Positions 51,394 through 64,000 of a stretch of DNA of 64,000 nucleotides are shown piece after piece. This DNA comes from Strongyloides papillosus (taxonomy: Eukaryota; Nematoda; Chromadorea; Rhabditida; Strongyloididae), in NCBI GenBank assembly GCA_005656395.1, contig SRSI01000013.1, positions 1,116,001 to 1,180,000 on the forward strand, written 5' to 3'. Position 1 is the stretch's first letter, and every line of letters starts with the position of its first letter. The position numbers and the translations under genes are program-made. Under the pieces are notes generated by a model. The model was not told where the DNA came from and did no database searches. It saw only the letters and a list, made by a program, of their open reading frames with translations.

Positions 51394-54300
51394 TTATCGG
51401 TTTTTCAATTCTAGATGAGTGCGTTTTGTGAGACGTCCACAGCAACAACCAATAATCAAAATTAAAACAATAAATATTCCAAAGAATGTGAGGATTGAAT
51501 TTTTGTGAGGGTGATCTTGAAGGGAATCGACAATATCCAATAAATCATCCCATGTTTCAGGTATAACCATTTTATATTCTTCATGTGCCATACTCCAGAG
51601 TTTTTTACGTTCTATTAATTTTGTTTTACAATCGTTACTTATCTTAATTCTTGGTGTCTCAAGAGCATCTAACAAACATGTTATGATACGTGAATCTCCA
51701 GGTGGAGTGTCTTTACAATATCTATTAATATCTCTATCACATGCTTCATGGAGTACTGGATCTAAGTTAATATCAACAATACTTTCTTGAGTTCTTCTCG
51801 CTATCTCAGCAGAGCATTTTTGGTCTTTTATAACACCACTATAGAAGTCAGCCTTAAGGCATTCCAAAACAGTATCAAATTTACCATTCTTCTCGAGTAT
51901 ATCACCAGCGCAGTGACGACTAATGACATGTTTACATGCTTTATATAGAGGAGGATCTAACTCAATGTCAAATTCAGATTCTAGGATAAGTTTACTAATT
52001 TCGTCTTTACATGATCCTGTTAAGTGTGCCACTTTAGATACATAATTTTCTCTAAGACATGTGACAAGTATTGATTGTAGTTCTTGTTGAGAATATCTTG
52101 GGTCATTAAGTAATTTATAATGATCAGGGCAGTATACCTCTGCATCATTTCTACACGCTTCAAGTAATGCTGGATTAAGACGAATATCTCTAGATTGTTC
52201 GATAAGTCTTTCTTTAACAATTTTCTGACATTGTGGTTGAAGTAAGCGAATAATTTTATTATTAGATAAACAAGGTAAAATTCTTTCTTTATTTTCAGCA
52301 TTACAAAATCTGTTGATATCAGATTTGCATTTATCTTGTAGCTCATCATCATATGTATTATCGGCAGCTTCAATTTTTTCTCTTCCAAACAACAGCAATT
52401 TACAATCATTGCCAAGGTCTTCATATCCTTCTCTGAGGCACTCCACAAGATCCTCGAATTTTTCCTCTTTATCACATTCCAATCTTTTGATTTCCCTGCT
52501 ACATGTTTTCATCAATTCTGGATCAACATCTTGCATGTGCTCTTTGTCATCAAACTAAAATAAAGAAGAATATTAAAAAACGTCAACACGACACGTACGT
52601 TAACCTGTTCTTGTTGGAGGAATTGAACTTTCAATTGACTTTTACATTCCTTGCTTATATCCAATTTTGTACCTAGTACTTTATGTTCAAAAACAATATT
52701 AGATAGACATCTAATAATAGCTCCTTTGGAATTATCATTTCCTTTACAATTTCTATCAATGTCATCTTTACAAGCTTGTGCAAAATTGTAACTAAAGTGG
52801 TAATCTCTTAAAGTAATTAATTCGAAATGATTGACATAACTACGACATTGTTTTGTCATTTCTTCAGTATTTTTATGTTGAAGAAGACACTCCTGTACAT
52901 CACCATGATCAATTCCACGATCCATAAATTCTTGACAATATTTACTGATAACTGGACGACAGGCAAAAGTAAGTAATCTATTAAGTTTAGTATCCTTAGA
53001 TTCCATCATTGTGAATTGAGCAACACTATTATAACAATCTGGATAATGTTTTTTAAACATTTCATTTTCAAAGTACGTCTGAAGACACATCATCTCTTCT
53101 TTTGGTGCTACATTTCCAGAACAATATTCAGATAAAGCTCCTCTACAATTTTCTTCAACCTCTGGAAGAAGGTTAACTCTCATTGCTCTTTGACGTAGTA
53201 CTCTCCTAACTTGTTGAGCACATTTCATTGATAATGGTTCTTTGTCATCATATCCAGCGCGATATAGACATGCGAGAATATGTGGACCAGGATCAGGTCC
53301 ATTTACTTTACCACTAGGTAAATGCCAGTCTGTTGGGGCTGAACATTTTCTTACAGCATCATCATGACATGAATTGTATAATTCTGGATCGAGTGACCAA
53401 TCACGTGCCATGAAATATTGAACTTCAATAAGTCTATCTTCACAATCCTGTGACATATCTGGATTGTCAAGTTGTTCCATGAGACATTGTAGTGTTTTTG
53501 TCTCTGATTGAGCATCTTTTGCACATACACCAGTAAGTAAACTTTGACATGAAGCCATCAAAACTTTATCAACCTTGTAATTTGTTCCAATGTCAGCAAC
53601 TTTAATTGTTAAACCTAAAGCATTCATACATTTTGGTGAAAGTTGTTTCTTCTCATCTCTTGACTCAGCGACACCCATTAAACAATGTAATGTTATTCCA
53701 CCTTTCTCAATATCACCCTTATCAGAACAATAATTACTAATTTCTGGAGCACAATTAATGACTAATTCTGGACTCATATGGAATTCTGAAACCATTATTC
53801 CTCTAAATTTAATCATCTCACTTTGGCATTCTCTTGTATATTCAGGTAATTTAGAAATTTCTCCAGTGTGGATCAGCTTTCCTCATGTGCATTCCATTTT
53901 CTAAACATAAAAGCACTTGTGTAAGATGATAGTTTTCTGATGATTGTAATGCTTTCTTATTTGGTACACATCTGTAATTCTTTAACTCAGCTTCACAACT
54001 CTTAATCAATGGATGGGCTAATTTAAAATCTTCACCCATAAGTTGGGCTCTCTCAGATAAAATCATTGCACATTCTGGATTCATTCTTGTATCATGAATA
54101 TGTTGTGCAAGACATTCAAAGACTTTTCCACCTCCAGATTCAACATTATGACAGAATTTCTCACGGTCCTCACGACAAGCAAAGTATAATGGTCTGTCAA
54201 GATGGAAGTCTTCAGATTGTAATTCTGTTATTCTTAAAATTTGACGTTTACATTCTTCTTAATTTTATGTGCCTCAGGTCCGCCAGAGAGTTCTTGAGTC

Positions 54301-54951
54301 ATCTTTTTAATCAAACATTCAAGTGTAGAACCTTGTGAATGTGGAATACGAATATTTTGGAGATTACTTGGTGGTTGAAGTGAACCACAACCTAATGCTA
54401 CGATATCATCTTTACATTGTTTCAAAAATGGTGAGAGAAGTCTAAAATCTGAGAATACCACTCTTTCTATACGTGCCATAAATTGAAAACAACCAGCTTT
54501 TTGGTCTAAAACTGATGCTTGTTCCATCATACAATGTAAGAGCTTCACCGTTGTCAGCTAACCGAAGACAACTCCTAAATTCTTGTATTGTTTCAATTTC
54601 ATTTTTACAGAATTTCTTTGCTGATTCTTTTAATCTTTCGTCAGAAGTGATAGTTAATTTAAATTGCCAGACTGTTTGTTCACAGGCGTGAGATAAAGTA
54701 TTTGTCTCAGATGCTGCGATATTTTGTAAACATTCTAATAAATTGTAATCATTAAGACCTTCTCCTTTAAGAGAGGAACAATGTTTAAGAATATCTGCAG
54801 AACATTCAGGACTTCCGACAAGATATGTTTTTTCTTCTTTTGTTTCATTAACAACTTTTTGTTGGATTATTTCTTCAGCAATACTTCCAACAATACAAAA
54901 ACATATAAGTAACCATTTTAAATTCCAGGTTAATAATTTTAAAGGACCCAT
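51394..54951 (-). CDS. GLG1: Golgi apparatus protein 1 (GLG1/MG-160/ESL-1), with three apparent frameshifts
   Basis: Type I Golgi membrane glycoprotein with Cys-rich GLG1 repeats, known in vertebrates to bind FGFs and E-selectin and to hold ligands in the secretory path. A signal peptide (LLICFCIVGSIAEE) is followed by many repeats of the form C-x3-I-x3-C, ECL, C. The C-terminal membrane helix is SILTFFGIFIVLILIIGCCC, with tail GRLTKRTHLELKNR, nearly as in the human protein. A 50-nt intron lies at 52555-52604. The reading frame changes without any usable intron near 54552, 54251 and 53867, and the homology pattern continues in the new frame each time. Sequencing or assembly indels are likeliest, because the rest is intact and conserved. 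The ATG lies two bases after TTTTTAG. Confidence 0.9.
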
Positions 54952-56293
54952 ATCTAAAAAAGTTTTTGATTATTAATTATATCCTCAATATTATAATAAC
55001 TATGTACTTTATAAAAAAGTGACACTAATAAAATTAAATTAAAAAAAAACAAAATAAAAAGGTGAACAGTTAGGTGACCTAAAATTATGACGTGTTGCAA
55101 CAGTAATGATTTAGGGAGAACAAATAAAATTTTAAAAAATAAAAAAAAATTTTTTAAAAAGGGAATGATCGACAATAAATAGATAGTCATGGTAAATAAA
55201 ATTGTACAAAACTAATAAAATATCATATTAATAGTTAGTGTGTAATAAAATTATAATAAGGAAACCTTAACATACTAGTAGTGATATGAAACTTTTTATC
55301 ACTATTTTTGTTATATATAAATAATTAATTACAAAAAAGAACTATCAGAAGATGCCACAATATACGTACTTCTCCAATGGCCACGTATAACTTTTGAATA
55401 TATACAATCTATTTCATTGGATGAAAATGTGTTCTACAGTAACAATTTTAACATTGGTAGAAGCAATAGATGACAATAACAAAAAGGGAATAAATTTGCT
55501 GTTTGATTAAAAACGAAAGAAGGAAAATGTTGAAAAAGATATTAAATAATTTTTTTTATTAATTAATGTAAATTTACAAATGATATTTATACAGAGTGTT
55601 ATGGAATGATATATCATATATTATTAGAAGATTTAATTCTACTAATCAAGTAAAAGTTATATGGGTTAAACTATACAGATATCTAAAAGATAATTGACAT
55701 CATTTATGATATTATAAACTTTATTCTAAATCATTTATATAATATGACATAAAAGATTATATATTAAAGTAAAAGTATTTTAAGTTTAATGAATGGACAT
55801 TTGTCAGATTTTAAAAAGTAAATAATCAGTTATCCTACATTTATATAACAAACTATCATTTGAATAGTTTGATACTTTTTATTACAATGGAAAAAGTATA
55901 AATGATGTCAGAACGAGACAAAACAAAAAGAAACTCATAGTATATTTTTTTTAAAATAACAATAATTACAATGGTAAAATATTATAAAATTACTTATAAA
56001 ATTATAATGAAATATTTTTCCTTTTTGAAAATGGAAATTGTTAGAGATCTTAATATGTGTTGGAAAAAAGGTATATAGTACATATTTTTTTATCTTGAGA
56101 TAAAAAATATTCATAATTGAAAATTTTTTATATCACTTCAATATTTAATTATTATTCTTTTTTAATAGTATTTATTTGCGACCTTCTATAACATAGTAAA
56201 TATTGATAACAAAAACCATTTAAGGTCATTGAAGTTTATGTTATTATTTAATCAAATTCATTCATTCATATTCTTAAAATAGGTATTATGTTT
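54952..56293. other. Gap between GLG1 and the KIAA0930 gene
   Basis: AT-rich. A minus-strand 78-codon frame at 54954 is Leu/Phe-rich noise overlapping the GLG1 5' region. No other signal was seen. Confidence 0.5.
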
Positions 56294-57640
56294 TTAACCA
56301 TATGGTGTTGGTTGGTAAAAACCATCCAATTCGAAAGTTAGTATAGGTTTTTTTGGTCTGTCTGATAATAAGTCTTCAAGAATATTATTCCATTGTAGAG
56401 TTATAAAAGTTAGATATGAATTTAATGGCATCTCTTCATCAGTTTTTTGAAGCCAACTAACTGCTGAATTTATACTTTTCATTGGCCATAGTCTATTTAA
56501 TGACCCAAGACCATTAACCTCCTCATCAATTGGTTTTGCCTCAACTTCATTATTTTGATTTACATTGTCAGCCTCACTTGTCCATCGCCTAGCTCTATTT
56601 CCTAAACTCCCAAAAAATGATGTTGTGGTAGGAGTCGCTGTGGGTGTGGCTGCTGTACGCTTTGTTAGCATTCTATTGAAAAGATTTGTATCTGACATTC
56701 TTCTCTCGCTGTTTCTGTCAGTATCTCCCAAACTTCTCCTCATATCATAACCATACTCAGACATTGGTGTTTCAAAACCACAACTAGCTATACGTGCAAT
56801 TGCCATCTCAGCAAATCCTTTACCATGTGGACCACGCATCCTAATAAATTCATGGCGTTTCTTATTGGCATTCATTAATTTTTGTGCCCAACCCCATGTT
56901 TTAGTGGCTTTATTTTCATAAGTTTGTTTTAAAACTTCATATCTTATGGATCCTAAAAAGATAACAGATTCATTTTCTTTATAACGTGTCCTGGCAACTA
57001 ATTCAACACAAACACATTCACCTGGTGTAACGATCATATCACTGAATACTTGTTCAAAATTATCTATAGCAAAATAGATACGGGGATATGTTATCTCCTC
57101 TGATTCACCTTTTGCATCCATCCTCCTTCTACTTGGTGATGGATAAACACGCTGACAATTTTTCCTTTGTATTTGCAAGTTATTAGGTGAATTTTTTGTG
57201 CATACAGCACATGTTACATAAAAATCAACAAATTGCATCAAAATATTTAAACAAACTGTTTCTTCCCAGTTGATTGTTGATGAACCAGGAATTGGTTTAT
57301 TTTTTGATTGTTTTCTAAAAACTTGTAGATAACTTGTCTAAAAAAATTAATATAAAATTTATATGTAAATTAATGTATATCTTACTCCTGTTGCAGATGG
57401 ATCTTTTCCACCACAAGCTTTATTTGCCATAGGAACATACCAAACCATATCATCACCTTTATTTAAGCAAGATTTCCCAACACAGTGAACGTTCTCAAGA
57501 ACGTACTCAACAAAAATACAACTCCATCTTGCCTCAAAATTCTCAATTGTTTGGAAGTCTGAAATATTATCATACCTTGTTCGTTGTTTCCATAATTTTT
57601 TAACATTATCAATCAAAAGTTTAATACAAGGACAAGTCAT
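56294..57640 (-). CDS. KIAA0930-like protein (DUF2045)
   Basis: Conserved animal protein of unknown function. Exons are 57386-57640 and 56294-57337, with an in-frame 48-nt intron, giving 432 residues (human about 404). The match to KIAA0930 is clear: DMVWYVP, STINWEETVCLNILMQ, FVDFYVTCAVCT, VYPSPSRRRMDAKGE, ITYPRIYFAIDNFEQVFSDM, VCVELVARTRY, VIFLGSIRYEVLKQTYENK, FIRMRGPHGKGFAEMAIARI, and near the end YLTFITLQWNNILEDLL and KPILTF. The region between about residues 280 and 370 is Ser/Thr/Arg-rich and probably disordered (LTKRTAATPTATPTTTSFF). No membrane segment or catalytic motif is apparent. Identity as the family is firm, the role unknown. Confidence 0.9.
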
Positions 57641-58605
57641 TATTATTTTAATATATTTTCTTCAATATTTTTTATGTGTGTACAAATTCGTACGCTAAAT
57701 GTTAGAGAATATAAATCAACTATTTAAAAATAATATTAATATAATATACAATTGCCTATTTATTTCTATAATAAATATTGAAAGGCAATATTTTTAAAGA
57801 CATAGACGTGAAAAAAATTGGTATTAAAAGTTAGATAAATATGAAGTAAAAAATCTATTTCAACGTAAATCCAATAGTTTCGTTATGGGAATTTAATCTA
57901 TTTCTATCCTCATGTTGATGAGAGGGAAATGGTGGGGATATATTGTTGTAGGCAAATAAATTACCCTATTGCACTATATTCATATTGATAAAAATACATT
58001 CCCTAAATAATCATTACAGTCATTTTAAAAAAAATTTAGTATTCTAAGAAGTTGATAAATTTTAGAGATAAATAATTAATGCACTTAAATAAAGTTATAC
58101 GCTTATCAATAAATTAAAAACTTTCATAAAATGTCAAGCTAATCTTTTTATCTAAAAGGGCAAATAAATACGCATTTTTTTCCGCATTAAAAATATAGTT
58201 TGCACTATGGGTGAAAATTTTTTTATTATTTGTATAAAATAGGAAAAACCTTTTCAATGATAAGAGGAATGTTATTCTCTTTTTAAAGATAAATAATAAT
58301 ATTATCATTCTTCATCAAAAATTAGTATGATTATCAATTTAGTATTATTATAATGATCTATCATTTTACATTATTAATATTTTATTTTTAGTAATAAACG
58401 AGGAAATTTTTAGTTAATGAAACAGAAATTGATAATTATAAAAAAATACTGAGCATTTTATTTATTTTTGACGGAAATAATTTTTGAAAGAAATGGAAAT
58501 TAAAATATAGAATCTTTTTATTAAGAGATTATAGATGATTGGACTTTTAATAATATCTTTTCTTTTGAAATAATATTACTAAAAAGGATTCTTGTAGATA
58601 TGGCA
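57641..58605. other. Gap between KIAA0930 gene and p38
   Basis: AT-rich, no supported gene. A minus-strand 64-codon frame at 58114 is low complexity. Confidence 0.5.
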
Positions 58606-60239
58606 TTATTTTTCAAAAGTTATTGGCGACTTTGGGCATGACACGTGAGGAGTTGCATCTTCATCAACTAGCTTTTTAGTATCTACTTCTTTATCATCAA
58701 CCTTTTTGCTATCTTCCGCATCCGAATTTGCTTCTTTATTACATTTATTTTTAACTTCCTCAATGCTTTTTTCTTTTTCTGTATTATTTTCTAGTTGATT
58801 ATCATCATTACTATCATTATCATCGTTAACCTTATCTTGGTTGTTGTCTTCATTATCTTGATTTGTTGATTCGTTTTTTTCAACTAATTGTTGATATTTT
58901 TGCGCCTGTTCTAACAATGATTGTCTTATATCCTCGTTTGTTACAATTTTTACATCTTCCGCCTGGTCTCCTTCTTTTTTAACTAGTGATTCATCAAGTT
59001 TGGATTGTTTTGCTTCAGGTTGTTCATCATTCTCTTTTTCTAATTTCTCACTATCTTCTCTCATCTTCTTTTCATTCTCCTCCTTACAACGTTGGAAGTC
59101 ATGAATCTCATTCCATATTATCTTTTTCCATTTCTCTATTGAAAAATCTCCATCAAGTTCTGTTTCAAACGGTTCTGACGTTGGTTCATCTTTTGGGTCA
59201 TGGTAATCTGCAAAATATGGATGTTCTAAAGCTTCAACAGCTGTTAATCTATAATCTGGATCAAGATTTAAAACTTTTTCAAGAAAATCAACAGCATAAT
59301 CATTTGCTTCAGAAAATAATTCTTTAAAATTTTTACGAGGCATCTTTTTCATATTTCTAATATAATTTTTAGCTTCCTCAGATGATATTTTTTCTAGAAA
59401 TTCTTCAGATGGTGTTCCAACAACACTCATTATTCTTTGTAATTGATCAATATGATCATTTCCCGGGAAAAGTGTTTTTCCTGTAATCAATTCTGCCATA
59501 ATACAACCAACTGACCACATATCAACTGTTTGTGAATAATGCATCCAATTTAGCATAATTTCTGGTGCTCTATACCAACGAGTTGCAACATACCCCGTCA
59601 TCTCTGATTCTGTATGCCTTGCTAAACCAAAATCAAGAATACGAAGTTCACAGTCCTCATTAACTGCTATATTTGAGGGCTTTAAATCTCTATGTATAAT
59701 ACCAGCAGAATGTATATATTTTAGTGCACGTAAAATTTGGTAAACTAAAAATTGTACATGCTCATCTGATAATTTTTGAATTTTCAATATATCAGATAAA
59801 TCTGCACCCATAAGTGATGTAACTAGGTAGCTAAAATTTGATAAATTAATGTTTATTCAACAAATCACATACATATCATTAAATTTGTTAAATGTAGGTG
59901 TTGACGTGAAAACATCATGAAGATTTATGACATTTTCGTGATTCATTAATCTAAGTAATCTCAATTCCCTATGTGTCCGATTAGCATGGATTGGACTATC
60001 AAATGGTCGTGTTATTTTTTTAATTGCATATTTTTCTTTGGTTATCGTACACTCAGTTGAACTGAAAAACAATTTTTTTAAATGTAAATAAATAATTTAT
60101 AATTTTCTTACCATACACAGCCATATGCACCTGTTCCTATTAAACTTAAATTTTGATAGTTTTTTGGAATATTCCAAGTTGTTCTTCCTAACTCAATTTG
60201 GTAGTAACCAGGTTTTAGATTGTTTTGAGAATTTATCAT
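58606..60239 (-). CDS. pmk: p38 MAP kinase with long acidic C-terminal tail
   Basis: Stress- and immunity-activated Ser/Thr kinase acting below MKK3/6-type kinases (SEK-1 in C. elegans). Exons are 60112-60239, 59873-60061 and 58606-59830, joined by in-frame introns of 50 and 42 nt, giving 513 residues. Seen in order: P-loop GTGAYGCV (35-42), AIKKI with the catalytic Lys, [28 protein letters not shown] (152-), DFGLARH (172-), activation loop [15 protein letters not shown] with the p38-type TGY dual site (184-186), [18 protein letters not shown], and the docking region [17 protein letters not shown]. The kinase part is about 345 residues, as usual. The remaining ~150 residues are Glu/Asp/Lys/Asn-rich and unlike mammalian p38. 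Which of PMK-1/2/3 it matches is not decidable by eye. Confidence 0.95.
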
Positions 60240-61590
60240 TTCCTTGTTTATAAATTGATTAAGAAACACAAAACTAAAAACGAACTTTATTATTTACACA
60301 AAAAGATAAAAAAATATTTTTATTTTATATAATTATTAGACAAGAATTTAATTACACCTTAGGCATAAAATTTAAAAATATATATTTTAATGTACAAAAA
60401 AGTTATTTATAAACAATTTTATTTTAAGAAAAAATATGCATAGATTATTATAAAAATACATTGATAGTTACTAAATACATACAAATAATATGATAAAAAT
60501 GTATTATAAATCGTCACAATGAAGACGATAGAAGCTTATCAAAGAAAGTTTTATTGTACGCAAAATATCTAGCATAATTGCGTGACTAAAATGGAATAAA
60601 ATGTGTTTTATATATTTCATATTAAAAATAGTTACGACAGCCTCCATTTTAACATTTTTATTTTTATTTAAGCAATTGAAAAAGATAAATATATATATTT
60701 ATGTTATTATAGAAATAACTTAAATGATAATAAGACTAGACATTTAGTAAAATAAAAGAATACTACTTAATTATATAGAATATTTTAACTTTAAAATCTT
60801 TAATATACATATAACCTAAATGTTACTATATACTTTTACATTTAGAATAAAATAACATTTAAAGAAATTTTTTTTGTGCATTCATTAACTAATGAATTTC
60901 AATAAAATGGGTAATAAACAATTTTTTTACTCTTTTTATCTACGTCAAAAAATAACATAACCATAGTTGTTATATTATGTTAGGCTTTTTAGTTTGAAAG
61001 ATGTTCATTACTAGTATTGACAATCGATTTTTGAGTAAAATTTTAATTATTTATTCCGTTAAATTTATAAAAATAATAAATATTCTTATCTTTCATTTCT
61101 TTTAATTGGAAATGAAATTGAACTAATATATTATGTCTTCTATTATAGAAAAAAGCAATTAAATATATAATGTTACAAAATGATGAAAAAGGTTTCAATA
61201 CTCTATATAATCAAACAAACAGAAAACTAATATCTTTTAAATCATTCTTTGAGATTTAAATCGATTCACCAATAAAATTGCTATTTCCTTAAAATTAAAA
61301 TAATACTACTGATAAGTTAGCAACAAAAAAATAAAATAATAAAATACCTCTTACCAAAAACTTGATCTTAATTGATAAAAAAACATTTATAATTTTTAAA
61401 TAACATATCTGAATGTACAGAAAAAATTATAAAATATATATATATACGTAAATATATATATGTAATAAACATATGAATTATTAAAACTCTTAGGACATTG
61501 CCATTTTATAATAATTTTATTTTAGAAAAGCTGCTTTTTCTTATCATTATAAATTTTTCTTTTTGCAAAAATAAATTGCTTGTAGTAATC
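60240..61590. other. Gap upstream of p38
   Basis: AT-rich, probably the p38 promoter and the 3' UTR of the next gene. TA-dinucleotide runs lie near 61430-61460. No gene was seen. Confidence 0.5.
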
Positions 61591-62753
61591 CTAAAATTGA
61601 CTTCCCTCTTTTTCTTTAATCCTCCTACCAGAAAAACTACCCCTAAAGGATGGGCCTATACTTTTTGACCTTTTTTGTGTTTCTTGAGATATATTAGAGC
61701 GTTTCCTTTGACTTAATGGTGTCTTAACATTTGAAGTATTACTTTGACTAGTTTCTTCACTTCCAACACCAAATCTGTTAATATTAAAAAAAATTATTAT
61801 ATTTTATAGTAAAGTATATATTATTACCTTGTTAGGGATATTGCACGTAATGTTGTGTAGGGAGATGCCAAAAAAGGCGTATTTTGCTTACCATGTAGAA
61901 ATAGTGTTGAGTAACCTGGCATTACAGGTGGATATAACTTTAATTCAGATCTTGCATTGAGAAATGATGATCGTGCATAACGATTCTCAAGTACAGGGTA
62001 AGCAGGTGGTGGTAAAGGTTGGTAAGGGTTTCTTTCATAAATACCATTACTTTGAGGGAAATGTTTTATTAAAACTGTTGTATTTGCAGGTTGATTTTTA
62101 TGATAATAATGACGAAGTTTTTCATTTAAAAATGTTGATGTTAACAATGATGCTATGATACCTATTAAAATTAATAAGCAACTTATAATAAATAATATAG
62201 GACCAGCTATCTGAATAGGTGGTAAAAATTGTACCTTCTCTGGGGGCCATGTCCAGAATGGTGAGTCATGCATAACAAAATAACCCAAATAAATCATTAT
62301 TAATGAACCAATTAAAAAAAATATACCAAATGACCATAAACAGACAACATATGATGATCCTCTAAATTTATTTGTACGATACGGAAAAAAACCAAACTTT
62401 GCTGGATATAATACATCCCATCCTTTTGGATAATAATAAAAAAATGGATCTCTTTGCGCCATCGGTCCAAAATGTAAAACTCTTTGATTTCCTGTCCATA
62501 ATGATGGATCTATTTCATCTGGCCCTGCCTGAACCATCTCATCTTTCTTATGCATATTTTGCATTAGTCGATCTAAAAAAATAATAGTTAAAAAGTATAT
62601 ATTTCGATATTTATTCTTTTTTTTCTTACTATGTGTTCTTCTTTTTCTTTTAATAGTATGATGTTCTGATTTTTGACCAAAAAGTAAATGAGTTCTAACT
62701 CTGTCACCGGATCCAGGATTACCACCACCAGATCTTTTACTCTTTCCTCCCAT
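61591..62753 (-). CDS. Two-transmembrane protein with basic N-terminus (possibly TMEM200-like)
   Basis: Exons are 62630-62753, 61828-62572 and 61591-61774, with introns of 57 and 53 nt, giving 350 residues. The start MGGKSKRSGGG was chosen because its ATG directly follows TTTTTTACAG. A longer upstream reading with its own hydrophobic segment would have to read through that acceptor. Gly2 with Ser5 allows N-myristoylation. Two membrane helices lie at about residues 116-141 and 162-187, separated by a short Trp/Pro-rich loop (FWTWPPEKVQFLPP). The long tail is Pro/Tyr- then Ser/Arg/Lys-rich (YERNPYQPLPPPAYP). The arrangement of paired helices with basic flanks recalls TMEM200, but I see no diagnostic motif, so the family stays open. 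The first intron keeps frame, so retention would add 19 residues. Confidence 0.78.
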
Positions 62754-64000
62754 CTGTAAAAAAGAAAACGTAATATGGAAATGTAAGAATAACACTAATT
62801 TTATAATTAAAACCATAGTTTTAACAATGTGTTTATTATAACAACCATTGTTATAAATAACAAAAAAATTATCTAATTGTCTTATAACATACCAATACCA
62901 TTTTTCAAAATCTGTCTTCAATATATAAATAATTATTTATTATTTGTTTTCTCCTTAATCTTTTTAGTAGCAAATTGGCGTTATATAGAAAAATTATGAG
63001 TAGAATTGAAATGTATTGTGAGAAAACATATCAACAGGAGAAATGTATAATATATAAGATCTTCTTTTTACCCTCTATATAATATATTATAATATTGAAA
63101 GTAAAAGAGGTCTTTAATGACATGAAATCGATCAAAGAGTTATCAGTTATTGGCAAAAGAAGTTAGGTAGTTGATTAATGGCACCTCATAATAAATAACT
63201 TTTTGTGATAAGATGTAATAAGTATATATACTTATCTTAAACTGAAGTTTGTTTTTCATAAACATGTGTTCCATAAGGAATATAAATAAATTCATTTTTT
63301 TGTTAGATTAAATAGTTTAGTATTTATATTAAATTTCATTTAATTAACTTATTCATTAATAGTTTAGTTTTTTGTCTCTTTCCAACGACGTTATTGTAAT
63401 TTCCTAACTCATATGTGTAGTAATGGTAATTTTTTAAATGTAAACAACATTTAAAGTAAATTAATAAATTATAACTAATTGATGATACATTTCATAAACA
63501 TTGAAAAGTTGATTGATCCATATATTCTCTTAACGAAAACCTGTGGAGTACACAGTACAGTAATTTTATGCTGGTTGTCAAGGTTGTTATATTTATAAAT
63601 AGATACCTACATTCACTAATATGTCGTATCTTTTTTTGCACTACCATTAAATTCCCCATATACGTATTTGTTTTTTTTACATATTTTTATACTATTTTTA
63701 ACGCAATGTTTCTTTTTCTATCTTTTATTAATATAATATAATTTGCTTATATGGGATATATTATAATTTATAATAATAATACAACCTTTGTATAACTTTT
63801 TTATTTAAATAAAGTAAAAATATACATATCTTATGTTTAAAAAATATCTTTCTAAAGATTGTGATATTTAAAGCAAACTTTATTAATGATCAATGTATTG
63901 TAAAAATAGACGATGCTTATACTTAAAATAAGATGACAAATGTTGCATTATTATATGTTATATTTTACTTATTTAAATATCAATCGTAGTACAATTTATT
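62754..64000. other. Right-end AT-rich flank
   Basis: Upstream region of the two-TM gene. An open minus-strand frame continues to 62921 through the acceptor at 62754 but looks like intronic or leader sequence. Nothing else is recognised to the window end. Confidence 0.5.

Noticed and set aside
62756..62921. N-terminal extension (MKTDFEKWYW...) of the two-TM protein
   Set aside because: It reads through a strong TTTTTTACAG acceptor placed exactly at an ATG; the extension looks like leader or intron sequence.

Overview
The window is nuclear DNA of a parasitic-type nematode, most likely Strongyloides or another Strongyloididae genus. The evidence is very high A+T by eye (about three quarters or more), introns mostly of 34-60 nt with GTAAGT-like donors and TTTTAG/TTTCAG acceptors, several start codons sitting directly after an acceptor (as with spliced-leader trans-splicing), and gene content typical of nematodes. 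No bacterial or viral gene is visible.

Layout, left to right. 1-940 (+) is the 3' part of a heparan sulfate 6-O-sulfotransferase gene. After an empty 6.5 kb comes a gene for hamartin/TSC1 (7438-10187, +), a protein usually stated to be absent from C. elegans. A small unrecognised membrane protein follows (10443-10983, -). Then there is a remarkable array of eight related ~70-nt RNA hairpins plus one divergent relative (12256-13574, apparently + strand), which looks like a new microRNA cluster. Sphingosine kinase (16709-18124, -) follows, then another empty 6 kb.

From 24379 the signalling genes are denser. There is an FMRFamide-receptor-like GPCR (24379-25527, +) and an orphan cation-type Cys-loop receptor (25957-30650, -). 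A 3.0 kb intron of that receptor contains a complete secreted-glycoprotein gene on the opposite strand (27783-29962, +). Next come DENND6, a Rab GEF (33555-35413, -), CDC-42 (38234-38916, +) and, convergent with it, the Rac regulator CYRI/FAM49 (39532-40637, -).

The right third is all on the minus strand: an ERG/FLI-type ETS factor (45107-46595), hormone-sensitive lipase (47397-50242), the Golgi Cys-rich protein GLG1 with three apparent frameshifts (51394-54951), a KIAA0930/DUF2045 protein (56294-57640), a p38 MAP kinase with a long acidic tail (58606-60239), and a two-TM protein (61591-62753).

The genes are separate transcription units rather than an operon. Themes that recur are membrane and nutrient signalling (TSC1, sphingosine kinase, p38, HSL), small-GTPase control of actin and traffic (CDC-42, CYRI, DENND6), and neuronal receptors. 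Exon joins were worked out by hand from splice signals and reading frame. Protein names rest on recognised family motifs, not on a database search.
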